Positions 23,355-33,068 of a stretch of DNA of 33,068 nt are shown piece by piece. Source of the stretch: Cephalotrichum gorgonifer (lineage: Eukaryota > Ascomycota > Sordariomycetes > Microascales > Microascaceae). The notes below the pieces were generated by a model. It worked only from the letters and a program-made list of their open reading frames with translations. It ran no database searches and was not told the DNA's origin. The stretch is taken from assembly GCA_900312665.1 (NCBI GenBank), contig ONZQ02000004.1:838904-871971 (forward strand), in the 5' to 3' direction. The position numbers were made by a program, and so were the translations under genes. Within the stretch, counting starts at the first letter, position 1, and each line of letters begins with the position of its first letter.

Positions 23355-24370
23355 CTCACTGTTCTGTGACTGGGCGCCACGTCCCCTTGAGGGAACGCTA
23401 AATCTCTTCTCCTCCAGTAAGACTCGATGTGGACCCACGGCAGTCAGGGAGGATCGATCTTGGTTTGAGGGCCCTATTATGTGGTCCTCCACCCTCGGTT
23501 TTTTTTTCAACGTCGAGTCTCCGAAAGGGTGGGTGTGCCAGAAGTCTGGTTCCAAACTTTTGCCCTGAAATGGAAAGAAAGGCCCCAAAAAGTCATCCGG
23601 AAGCGAGCTTCCTTTGCCCTTGTGGGATGCGAGGCGAGGTCAACCAAATAGTTAACCAAAGTCGGCGCCCGCTTGGCTGAGATGCCCGACGAAGCCGACG
23701 ACATGCTTCCACGTGTTGGGGAAAGGTCGTGTTGTTCCATGGGACATGTCATGCGAGGGCACCGCCCACGGACCCTCGGGCGCGTCGGATCTACAAGATA
23801 TCCATGCAGGTGGATGGCGGCAAGCCTTCAAAATGAGATGTGAATAGCTCATTCTCTTCTTCTCATGGCTCAGCCGGCAGTGAATGTCGATAACGTGAGT
23901 GATGGGTCGCTCACTCCTTCCGCTTCTTGTCGCCTGTAAGTATTCATGAAGTGATGTCGCTTCGAGTACAAGGCGAGAACAGAGAGCTTCATGGTGAAGA
24001 CCAAACCACGGGAGTGGTAGGGGGCGAGAAAGAAGTACCAATCGACTGTTTTACCACTAGAGTTACATGGAATTTCGTATCGAGGTACATGACCATTGTG
24101 TTGGTCGGGTAGGTGACACCCAGTCTGCAGCAAATCGTAAACTCACCACTCCCAGCCTGCTTACAGGTACACGCACGTCTACGAGTACCCGATTAAAGCT
24201 CCATCGCACCTGCCTCTCTCCCCAGACTTTAGTAAGTTCCGCATCTCCGGTTAAGAGCAAAATCACCACTCTCGCATGAATGTCACAGCACTCCTAACCC
24301 TTCTTGTAAGCGAGGAAAGTGTCGAGGACACCCACATCCAACCCTCATGGTCCCCACAAAATAATTAAGT

Positions 24371-24386
24371 CGACAGGTACCTGTCG
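24371..24386. repeat. Perfect 16-bp palindrome
   Basis: CGACAGGTACCTGTCG has no spacer and no mismatch, in non-coding DNA. Confidence 0.85.
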
Positions 24387-26214
24387 TGTATATTACATGA
24401 GGACCAAACAGGGATATCCAGAGTTGCGGCTGGCCACTGGGAAAGCTCGCCGAATGTGCCGTAGGCTGATCGAAGCGGTGCCTTTGCCGGAGATATCGTG
24501 CAGCTCTGCAACTCGTTTGGCACATTAAAGGGCTTCGATCTCCCTTGGCACGGGTTACTGGGTCTGGGGGATCATGTGGGTTATTAGACTGGGGCGATTG
24601 AGTGAAGATCTGGGCCGGGTTGGGAAGAGACGTGGTAGTAATGCACCTGCCATGTCGCGAAACCTTGGAGTTCAGGCCCTCAGGAAGGTGCGAGGAACGA
24701 GGGCAGCAGGCGGTTCCTTGGAAGGTGCGCCCCGCCCCATGGAATATCTCGTATTACAAGTACAATACTTGGAAAGAAAAACCAATGGCATCCAATGACA
24801 CATGTGGATTGTTCAGGCACGCTTCCGCCGCCGGAGTAATACGAGGCAATCGCGCAAGGAGGAAAATGGTGAGTGCGAGTCCTGGTAGCGGCCTCACGGC
24901 CCACCGGGGATTCAACGATAATGCGGGTGCTCTAGGGACGGAAGAATTTACAGGACCACATGCTGCAGGCGCCGATCGTGGCGATTCCTGCCTCATGGAG
25001 GATCCGGAGGGGTAGCGATGTTGCGTCTGCAGATCAAGCGCCCATCGTCCGTGCACGGGCATGAGTGCGGCCTGCCATCCATTGTTCCCGAAGGCCTTGT
25101 ACTCGTAGAAGTACTCCTGTACTTTGTATCGTACCCGTACCGGGCACGCCCTACGACCTAGTACGGAGTAATTGGACTGGGAGATGGAGCACCCGCTTCG
25201 CGCATTTACTTGTACAGAATCAGAGGGCATCACGTCACAGAGTACTCGTACGAGCTCGTGCAGCGGAGGAATACTAGATCTAGCCTGTTAGAGTCTGGTA
25301 GTGAGATCGAGGCCTTCTGGGGCAGCGGCAACTGGTGACCTTGATTGGTTCCTTGGGTCCTTCCTTTCCCTTCTGTTAAGTAGCTGCGACTTCATCTCGG
25401 GCAGCCGCTTTCGTCGAAGACTTGTCCGTGTCTCGCCCGGTATTCCGAGCCGAGGGGGGAAAAGGCAAGAAGAGGGTGAGACCAGACCTGACAGAACTGG
25501 GCGCAGCGTATGGTATCGTGATTTGGTTGCAAGAATATGAAAAGCCCAGATCTCAAGAGGGGTGGATGGGCGTCGACCAGATGAAGCAAATCGTGACAGC
25601 GGCGAAACCAGGATTCGAGTGCAAGCGAGGTAGCCACGATACTACCATATGCTGCAGAGGGAGGACCATGTGCGCATGCGGGGGGGAAGCAAAAAAAATA
25701 CACCAGGGCGAGCCAGACACAAGGTGTGAGAGTTCGATGCAATGCTCAGCCGATCGTTACCCCAGTAAGGAAACCCCGCACGACGGCCGATCCCCATCCA
25801 GCATTCAGGGGTAAATGTGGCTCTCGCCCAGTCAGACTCCGCTACTGCAAGCCACCTGTGGAACTTTTTTCTTTCTCGGCGCCCACGCTACGCTTCCCTT
25901 CCCGTCCATCCAGGTTCTCATCACCCAATTGGAACCCGCCGACCCCAAGCCACCAAGCCCCCAACCTTACAACTTCCCTTACTTGCATTATCCGCATCTC
26001 GCTCCGCCTCTCGCTCTTGGTATTTGACCGAGGAAAGAGTTTTAGTACTTGCGTCACTTGCGGGTTTTGGGGGATCGGTCTCAGACACGGCTGAAGCCTG
26101 TCAACCAGCTTTCCGTCTGAGAAGCGTCCTCTCCGCATTGTCTTACCTACCCGCCTTCGACTCGCCCGGCAAACTTGCGGTCCTCCCCCCTCCCGAACGG
26201 GCCAATCCCGGAGC

Positions 26215-26378
26215 ATGAAGCTCCTCATCCCGATGTGGGTGTTCATCTTGGATAAGTACGATGGATGCAGATGATGATCCCGCCGTCGTCCTCGTTTGGC
26301 CCCTACATATCGTACCTCATGCTCTTGAACAGCCACGAGCGGATCACGGCGCGCTACGCCATTGATGTGGTAGTCGAG
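26215..26378 (+). other. Coding-like island, unidentified gene fragment or first exon
   Basis: From an ATG at 26215, 16 codons read MKLLIPMWVFILDKYD with strong G/C third positions, then that frame stops at 26272. From 26265 a second frame gives about 38 codons (including SYLMLLNSHERITARYA) with 33 of 38 third positions G/C (87%), ending at a GTAATA that could be a weak donor. The two frames overlap and cannot be joined by a normal intron. A CCAAT-containing, pyrimidine-rich sequence lies upstream. I recognise no family. It could be a broken gene, an overlooked gene carrying a sequence error, or chance. Confidence 0.25.
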
Positions 26379-27257
26379 GTAATAACAAATTGTCTTTTAC
26401 TCCGGATTTTCGTCCCTATTCCCCCTTTCGGTCGTTTCGGCACTTGGGACCGCAACGTGGAGATGGAGAAGAAGGAGGGGGGGGGTTAATAAACCAGACG
26501 AGGGGCTTTTACTCGTCCCCGGGTTTTCTCGTCAGGAGATGCTAAAGATGATGCATGCAGCCTGATATCTAGCAACCGGAGACTTTGTCGATGTTGCGCC
26601 GGATGCCACTAAGCTCATCTGCCGCTCACATTCCCATCCATGCCGGGCTTATGCCTTGTGGTTTTTAACCTTGGCAAGCCATTGAGTGCCACTCTAGCAT
26701 TCCAACTGCCATGGGTGTGCTCACGGTCCCCGTTCTCTTTTTTTCCCCTAATCTCCTATCACAGCGCTCTGCGACGCAACCCCATGGGGAAAATACATAT
26801 GACCTGAAATTTGCCCGAGCACGCACCATCGATCCGCCTATATCGTTCGGACAGACTCGAAATTTGGCTTCGCTGCGATGTTTGGTAAGGAATATAGTGC
26901 GGTGTAAGTGCGACCAAGCTTTGACACCCCGCCCGCCCGCCGCCCTCCTTCTTTCTTACCTCCCGCTCTCTTCCGGCGGCGTGGCAACCGCGGGGAGGTG
27001 GGGACGGGATGGGGACGGCGATGGCATATCGGGCTCGTTGCCGGATACAAGCAAGCCCCCCTGGTATTTAATTCTATCCCCCGATATTGAGTAGCCCCTC
27101 CTGGGGCCCGTCCACGTCCAATATCCCTCATAGCACCTCGCATTCTGCGTTGGCATTCTTCAACGGGTCTAGAATATTAGGGCAATTAGGGGGCTGGGGT
27201 AATTCCTGGTTCCACGACATCGAGTACATTTCACGATGGCTGGATTTCTTTTCTTGG

Positions 27258-27287
27258 TGGTGGGTGGTGGGTGGTGGGTGGTGGGGG
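27258..27287 (+). repeat. TGGTGGG tandem repeat, four copies, G-quadruplex-type
   Basis: Four perfect TGGTGGG units at 27258-27285, followed by two more G. The GGG runs are separated by TGGT and fit the G3+N1-7 pattern on the plus strand. Confidence 0.85.
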
Positions 27288-28853
27288 AAACGAGGTTTCC
27301 GAAGCTTACATGCGGTCGTCGGAGCTTGGCTAGGAGACCGACGGAAGGACCTACCTTGAGTTCGGACGGAACAGAACAGGGGCGGGATCTCCGCACCGAC
27401 AACCCCTCGGGACCACGACATGTTTGGTCGTCCTAATACACTAGTATATCCGGCTGAGCGAGCGGGATGACAATACTACTCGTGCTTAATACCTCATGCG
27501 CTCGGGGGCTGAGGAAGTAAGTGCGAGCGGTTTGGCCATGCGATGCTATGTGATGTGAGGCGGTCCAAAGGTGCTTCTTCAGCCGGCCCGTCCTCGGGGA
27601 GCAGAGGGAAGGTACGACAAGTAGAATTGCTGAGTATGGACATAGCCGGTTACGAGCTTTGTCACTTCGGGTTCCCGCAAGATACGAGTGCGGGACTGCA
27701 CTTTTGGGCCCCGGCTCCCGTTTGTGTCTCACACCAAAAATACTCATGTTGTATCTCTTCCGAGTCCTGTCGATCGGGAATGGGTGGGAGAAGAGGAAAT
27801 TATCGTCCCGCCGGCTTGAGCTCTGAAGAGGTGCCAGTCAGGAGTCGGGAGGCCGCAGTACAGGCGAAGTAGTCATCCGCGTACTCGGGATTGCTAAACC
27901 TACGAGTGACGGGCCATAGCCCCCGTAAACTGCGATGTGAGCTATCGCCTTGGGCTGTCTAGGCATCACAACTAACCGGTCGGGAGCAAAGGTTACTCGT
28001 AGGGAACCGAGGCCGGAGCATCCCAAGAAGAGAAAGATAGCCCTCGTGTTCCGACCCGGAGTTGGGCGTAGCCCTTGCGTTGTTGACGCGCGCATACTTG
28101 TAGGGTGTCGTGTTCCCACTTCTGCATTCAGGACATGAAACAGTGGCGCCCCGTGCCCAGATGGAAAGACGGCCAGTTGTTCTCGAACGTCGGGAGACGA
28201 ATTCCATTACCCTCCCTTGGCTTGTGCGTATTTCTATTTGTACCAGCCGCAACAACTGAAAGGATGAAAGGATGGACGTTTTCTTTTTTTCTGCTTTCAC
28301 GTTTCGTGTCACAGCCGATGTGGAGATTTAAGGTTGGAGGATACCAGTGCCGGTGCCGCTGTCACCGCCTCTACCATTGGATAGTGTAATACGAATACTT
28401 GTATACTGGCACGCCTCCCTCACGTAGCTTTGCAACTCGAGGACCCCGGCAGGACCCGAAAAAGCGAAAAAGGATCAGCCCGATCCCGTTGTGATCGTAG
28501 CACCACTTATCGTACGAGGACAATGGATTTCCCGGTGTACGGCGCCGGCGTCCGTCGCCGCACGACGCCCGGTCTGGTTGATACGAGGAACCAGTGGATT
28601 AAAGGGGGATGGAGCCCGGTAAATCGATACCAAAGATGGCAAAAGGTATGGTTGATCAGGGTGATTGTCATCTGGCCCTCCATAATCCATGATCCTGAAC
28701 CTGACATGCATGCTCATCATGCCAGGGACCGGGGACCTAAAGATGGAAGGCCGGGACGAACACCGTGTGGTGGGATGGATCCAAGGTGTACTGGTATTTG
28801 GGCAACCCTGTTCCAGTGCAGCGGAGGTCGGCCAACTCGGCGTGCCCGAGTAA

Positions 28854-28866
28854 GGATCTGAGATCC
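28854..28866. repeat. Short inverted repeat GGATCT-G-AGATCC
   Basis: Perfect 6-bp arms around one base, in non-coding DNA. A chance origin is quite possible at this length. Confidence 0.5.
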
Positions 28867-30850
28867 GACCCAGGTTTAGATGGAGCTCTTGTTCGACATC
28901 GAGCCCCGTTCATCAGCGAAGAGGTCTCAGTTGTCAACTGTACAGGGGTTCGGGTTTCATGTCGCTTAGTCACCCCGCTCCCCCGCATGACGGCGGTTGC
29001 TCCTTCCAGGAAACGCCACCAATCAGTCAATTGTCGCTCGTTTCCTTTCAGTCTAATATGTACAAGCAGGCAGGAACGTACCAGACTGTACCGATTCCCT
29101 CCTCCCGTCAATCGTCTTGTCCTCGCAATTTCAGAGTAACGCGAAGAGCGTTTAAAATTATCCATTATCCATTACCCACTATCCGACTTCCGACATCCCG
29201 TCTCTTCGCTTCGCACCCTTTTTTTTTTGGCTCTTCATCTTGCAGAATGCTGGCTCAGACCGGAAAATCTCGGCCAAATCTCCCAGCTTCTCCTGTGCTT
29301 CGCATGTGCTTCGGCGAGAGAGTCCGTTGCGTCACCCCATCCCCATAATACCGCCGCCAACCTCCAGCCCCGCCTCGGCAAGAAGTCGTGGGCCGCCCGG
29401 GCAAGAGATACCCCGTTGTCGTCGGGCGGTAACTAATAGGATGGCCACCGAGGTTTCTCTCGCAGCAAATTCCGAATCCGGACTCGAGGACCGCGTACAC
29501 GCTACCGGGCTCAACACCGCCCATCCTAGCATGTGCATATGCATCCTGAGCCGTTTGGAGAATTGCAAGGCTGGCAGGTGAGACATCGGGTGTCTGGAGG
29601 GCCGCTTTGGAGCTCTTTACCATCCGCCGAGGTGAGACAGCGGCATACCCAAGCCCTCCCTATGTCTGCCCTGTCTTCCCCCGATTCTCGCACAGGAAAG
29701 GAAAGCCGCCTACGCGCCTACGCCATACCACATAGTGGACTCCCTCGGACGCCCCAGGCCCTTGGCCAATAGGCTATACTTTCTCTGCACCTTCTCTTCC
29801 TCCGTATTCTCGGGAGCTACGAGTAGTACGAAGATGCACCACCCACCCGTCTACCGGCATGAGGGCTTCCAACAGAGTTGTGGGACTTGATAATACGAGC
29901 TTTCAGGGTAGGTGGGAGATATCGAGGGTAGTGCCCTACATTTCCCCGAGCCGAGCCTAGTGGCTGCGATCGCATTCGTCGCGATGAGCGAGCACAATCC
30001 GTCGGACATAACACTTCTATAGTCATTGTTCGGGTTTCCACCCAACACGGGTAGTGGCCGCACTGGAATCTCTTCCACTTCCCATGCCGTCTTTTCGTTC
30101 TCATTCTTCTGGGTCCGCCTCCTTCGACAATAGGCCCCCGACGGGTCTCCCTGCGTGTCAAAAGGGTACCTGCATCAAGCCATCTGTGTGTGTTCATGCT
30201 AAAAGTCCCTTCACGGCTCCCGAGGGGAGGGACGGCCAGGCAGAGAGGCCCGGACAGCCTTGATCTTGGGCTAAACTAAAAGTGGTCTTAAGCTGCGCAG
30301 ACCGGGCATGGGCAGTGGATTCCTTCTCGTTTTACCCACCCATCCGGCCGTTAATGGCCACGGCCGCGACAAGCGTTCGCATTTTTCCACCATCGTCGCG
30401 TTTCATGCGCAGAGCGCGTCGGGTTGTTCAATGGAGGAAGCCGGGGCTATACCAGACGCATTATAGTCTGACTCACCAGCCACATGTTCCTGATCCCGCA
30501 CCATTGTCCATGCTTGGGCACGCTAGCCAACACCCAACTGCCTATATCCCGTCGGCTTGTCTCGTCGAATCGGCATCCGAGCTTCCGTGTTAGCTCACTT
30601 CACTGCCCACCTCTGGGCAGTGAACACTTGACTTCCGCCGCTGGTCAGGGAGGTGACGACCTTGAGAAGGAGAGCTGCCGGTATGCTAGTCTTCCCGACA
30701 GAGACTTAGTGACCAGCCCGAGCTTGACAACACGGCCTAGCAACCTCGATGCGGTAACGCGAATCAGGGAGGTGGCGTCTCTACGCCTATATCTGACTGG
30801 TCGACTTGCATGCGAGAGAGCGTCGGTGTCAATAAGACAGCTATTATTGA

Positions 30851-30875
30851 ATGTAGGTACGGGAAGTACCTACAT
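30851..30875. repeat. Perfect inverted repeat, 10-bp arms and 5-nt loop
   Basis: ATGTAGGTAC (30851-30860) and GTACCTACAT (30866-30875) flank GGGAA. It could fold as a stable hairpin in RNA or DNA. It lies inside the doubtful 294-codon frame. No terminator-like U-run follows, and such terminators are not expected for fungal Pol II genes. Confidence 0.8.
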
Positions 30876-31731
30876 ACATGCATCCTGTCTCATTCTAAGG
30901 CGAGAGAGACCGGCGCGTGAAGTTCGTATTGCCTGTTCCGCAGCCGGTCCCAGGTCCGCCAGCGTCACCCCTGTGCAGCCCCTGGTATACGCCCATCTCC
31001 CGAATGGTCACCTGCGTTTCTTTGTTCCGGAATCGGATGGCGTGAGACTGACTTTCTACGAGCAGTCTGGTCCGAAGCGGGTTTTTTTTTGGGGGGGGGA
31101 GTTGGAAAGGACAGAACCCGTAGCGTACATACGTGGGCGCGACCAAATTGGGGAACCCATTCTGAGGTTGGCCATACACAGCATTGCGGCTAAAGTTTCT
31201 GACCACTCCCGCCGCGTTCCTCACCCTGGCCGTTTAATATATATCTCGTCCTTGTACCATGCCACACAGGATTTGGCCGACACCGTCTCCGGATTTACTG
31301 TCCTTGGCCACCTCTCATACGCCACCCGACATGGTGCAGTCTGCCCTCCAAGTCAGGCGTCAGTTTAGTTAATATCGAGCCGCTTCTGATTGCATAACAT
31401 CCCTCGAGCATAACCCCCCATCTTGGGGCAAGCAGGGGCGCCCATCCACTCGTTTTTCCTCGCGCGATGTATTTGGAACGGTAAGGGCCAGTATAGCAGC
31501 GCCCAGCTATTCCTGGCCCAAGAAAAGCTTTCAGCACCGATCAAACACCCTCGAGGCAGGTCTAGTTTTCAGCGTATATCAGGTCAGCTATCGAGGACGC
31601 GACATGACCGCGTGACGACATGTGGGAACTTTGTCAACCTCAGTACGATACATTAATGGGGGCTGGGTTCTTAGCATGGAGCAAGGGAACTTGTCCACTC
31701 CCCCTTTAGCATGAGGACGTCTAAACTAACG

Positions 31732-31745
31732 CCCCCCCCCCCCCC
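31732..31745. repeat. C14 homopolymer
   Basis: Fourteen C on the plus strand followed by a pyrimidine-rich stretch to about 31770. This is the longest homopolymer I see in the window. Confidence 0.9.
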
Positions 31746-32994
31746 TTTCTTTTGCCCCCCTTCTCTCCTCCCAGATGGCCGGCCTAGCTAGCCCCCAAGG
31801 GACTTGCCCCGCCGACGGTCTAAAACAATCTAGCCTGACAGGTATTGATATTATATTATAGGTAAGCTAGGAACCGCAACAACTGGCAAGAGGGGTGCAC
31901 AAACCACAGGATCCAGCCCATTTTGAGATACGACAGCCAGTTAGAGGAACCGCAGCTCGACTCGCCAGATGAGCGATTCCATTTCTGGGACCTAAGCTAC
32001 TGGAGTTCTAGGGTCCGGGTGCCTCGCCTGCCGCATGAAGTACGGGTCAGCAAGGCTCGGATGTGCACGTGGGGAGGCTGGGACGACTGGCTCCTGGAAT
32101 CGCGTAGTCGGGAATCACATCGACGGCGCCCCTCCTCCACCCCGTCAGAGACAATCCTTCCGCGGGTAGAGGTACCATCTCGACGTAGCCTGTACATGGC
32201 CTGGACGTCCCATGGTCTATCATATTCCCCTCCGCAGCGCCCTCTGTCTCTCCCTCCCTCTCCTGTTGCCGCCATCGTGCCCACGGCCCGCTCGATCTAT
32301 TTCCCTCTTGTGCGACACCAGAGTATCTTCTCCGTTGGATGGGAGAGGCCGAGTTATACTGGTGGGACCTACATACAGGTAAGTACATGATGAGTTGGCC
32401 GCCCTGCATATCCCGCCCGCTGGCTTATTATCCACGAAATACTTCACGAGTACATACACAGGACATGGTTACCTCACAGGCTACATGCTCGAAGGACGAT
32501 CCTTGTCCATCGGGGCGACAGCCTCCGCCAGCGGCCTTTCACAGGATCCGTCGTTCTATGACGTCTCACTCGAAGGCGATGCTCGCATAGTCACTACCAA
32601 AGGCACCGGAGGAACTCGTTCGCTCCTCCTCGGCCTCTTCTCTCTCTCCCCGTGTAAAAAGTCTACCCTCCTGAACGTCCCTCTACTATCCGCAGGGCTT
32701 CGCATAGAACGTAGCACATAGTATCCTGTCACTCTAAGAAGCCATGTCACCTGCACGGGACTATTTTTTTTTTCGCTCTCTTAAGCGAGCGTTGGCAAGG
32801 GAGGCGCCACTGATAGTTCATATTTTATCTTGGCCTTCCGTCCGCATAGATCTACACCTTCTTTTCCCCTTTCCCCGAGTGGCAAACTTGATGGCGGGGC
32901 GGGAAGGGCATGGTAGCGAAGGGGACAGGAGGAGGGAATAGAAGGGGGGGGTTTCCTTTGTTAGCCGATCGGTATGCTATTTCTGTCCTCCATT

Positions 32995-33004
32995 TATATA
33001 AAAG
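32995..33004 (+). promoter_or_regulatory. Candidate TATA box for a gene beyond the right edge
   Basis: TATATAAAAG on the plus strand is a full consensus match, 64 nt before the window ends. The upstream 32860-32950 is C/T- then G-rich, as in some fungal promoters. Its target gene, if any, lies outside. Confidence 0.4.
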
Positions 33005-33068
33005 GCATATGTGGGGAAGAGAAAAGTTGGAATTTTTCATGCTGTCGAGTGAAGCGAGACGTTAAGGA

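Larger units (their letters stand above)
20839..26214. other. Gene-poor region upstream of the homeobox gene
   Basis: No gene can be supported with confidence. The minus strand carries a 199-codon open frame (20907-21506) rich in Pro/His/Leu/Arg without motifs, probably a chance frame over a pyrimidine-rich stretch. Other contents are listed separately: a G12 run, inverted repeats, G-run clusters, a TTCCCTG tandem repeat and a minus-strand stretch with gene-like codon bias. From 25860 to 26210 the plus strand is pyrimidine-rich with a CCAAT, like many fungal promoters or leaders. Confidence 0.5.
26379..32994. other. Gene-poor region, right part
   Basis: No supported gene. A 294-codon plus-strand frame (30484-31368) has no recognisable domain and only modest third-position bias. 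Several overlapping frames are open around 32050-32720, also without motifs. Homopolymers, palindromes and a G-rich tandem repeat are listed separately. Confidence 0.5.

Noticed and set aside
32047..32721. Overlapping frames of 83-155 codons on both strands near the right edge
   Set aside because: Third-position bias is modest, no domain is visible, and both strands are open at once, so I could not choose a gene.

Overview
The window looks like nuclear DNA of a filamentous ascomycete, most likely a Sordariomycete. Its genes have short introns (56-133 nt) with GT...AG borders, CTAAC-type branch sites in most, and GC-rich third codon positions. I could assemble four protein genes with confidence, all fungal. 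I saw no rRNA, convincing tRNA, CRISPR array, complete transposon or biosynthetic cluster.

Left part (about 0.7-8.7 kb), gene-dense. On the minus strand lie a DUF676-type alpha/beta hydrolase (667-2748) and TOF1, the Timeless/Swi1 subunit of the replication fork protection complex (3510-7128). The hydrolase carries a reading-frame break at a G8 tract. Divergent from TOF1, across 445 bp, is a mitochondrial L-3-hydroxyacyl-CoA dehydrogenase (7574-8670, plus strand). That shared promoter contains a cluster of MluI-cell-cycle-box-like sites, which fits a G1/S gene, and a CCGAGG site of the FarA/FarB type, which fits a beta-oxidation gene.

Middle (8671-18140): about 9.5 kb with no gene I can support. 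It has mixed composition and is not AT-rich, so it does not look like RIP-mutated repeats. It carries homopolymer tracts, short tandem repeats and GTAC-centred palindromes. At 18141-20448 (minus) is a four-exon homeodomain transcription factor of the type found in filamentous fungi (RfeB/Htf1-like by inference).

Right part (20449-33068): another roughly 12.6 kb almost without genes. It holds a possible TATA box and long leader for the homeobox gene, two short stretches with gene-like third-position bias that I cannot identify, G-quadruplex-type runs, perfect palindromes, a 294-codon ORF of doubtful reality, and a TATA box at the right edge that may serve a gene just outside.

The four genes do not form a pathway: they cover lipid hydrolysis, fork protection, beta-oxidation and developmental transcription. 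The most notable points are the isolation of the homeobox gene between two deserts, the frame break in the hydrolase, the TOF1/dehydrogenase promoter sites, and an excess of the 7-mer TACGAGT/ACTCGTA in the non-coding DNA. I found no convincing new multi-gene system.
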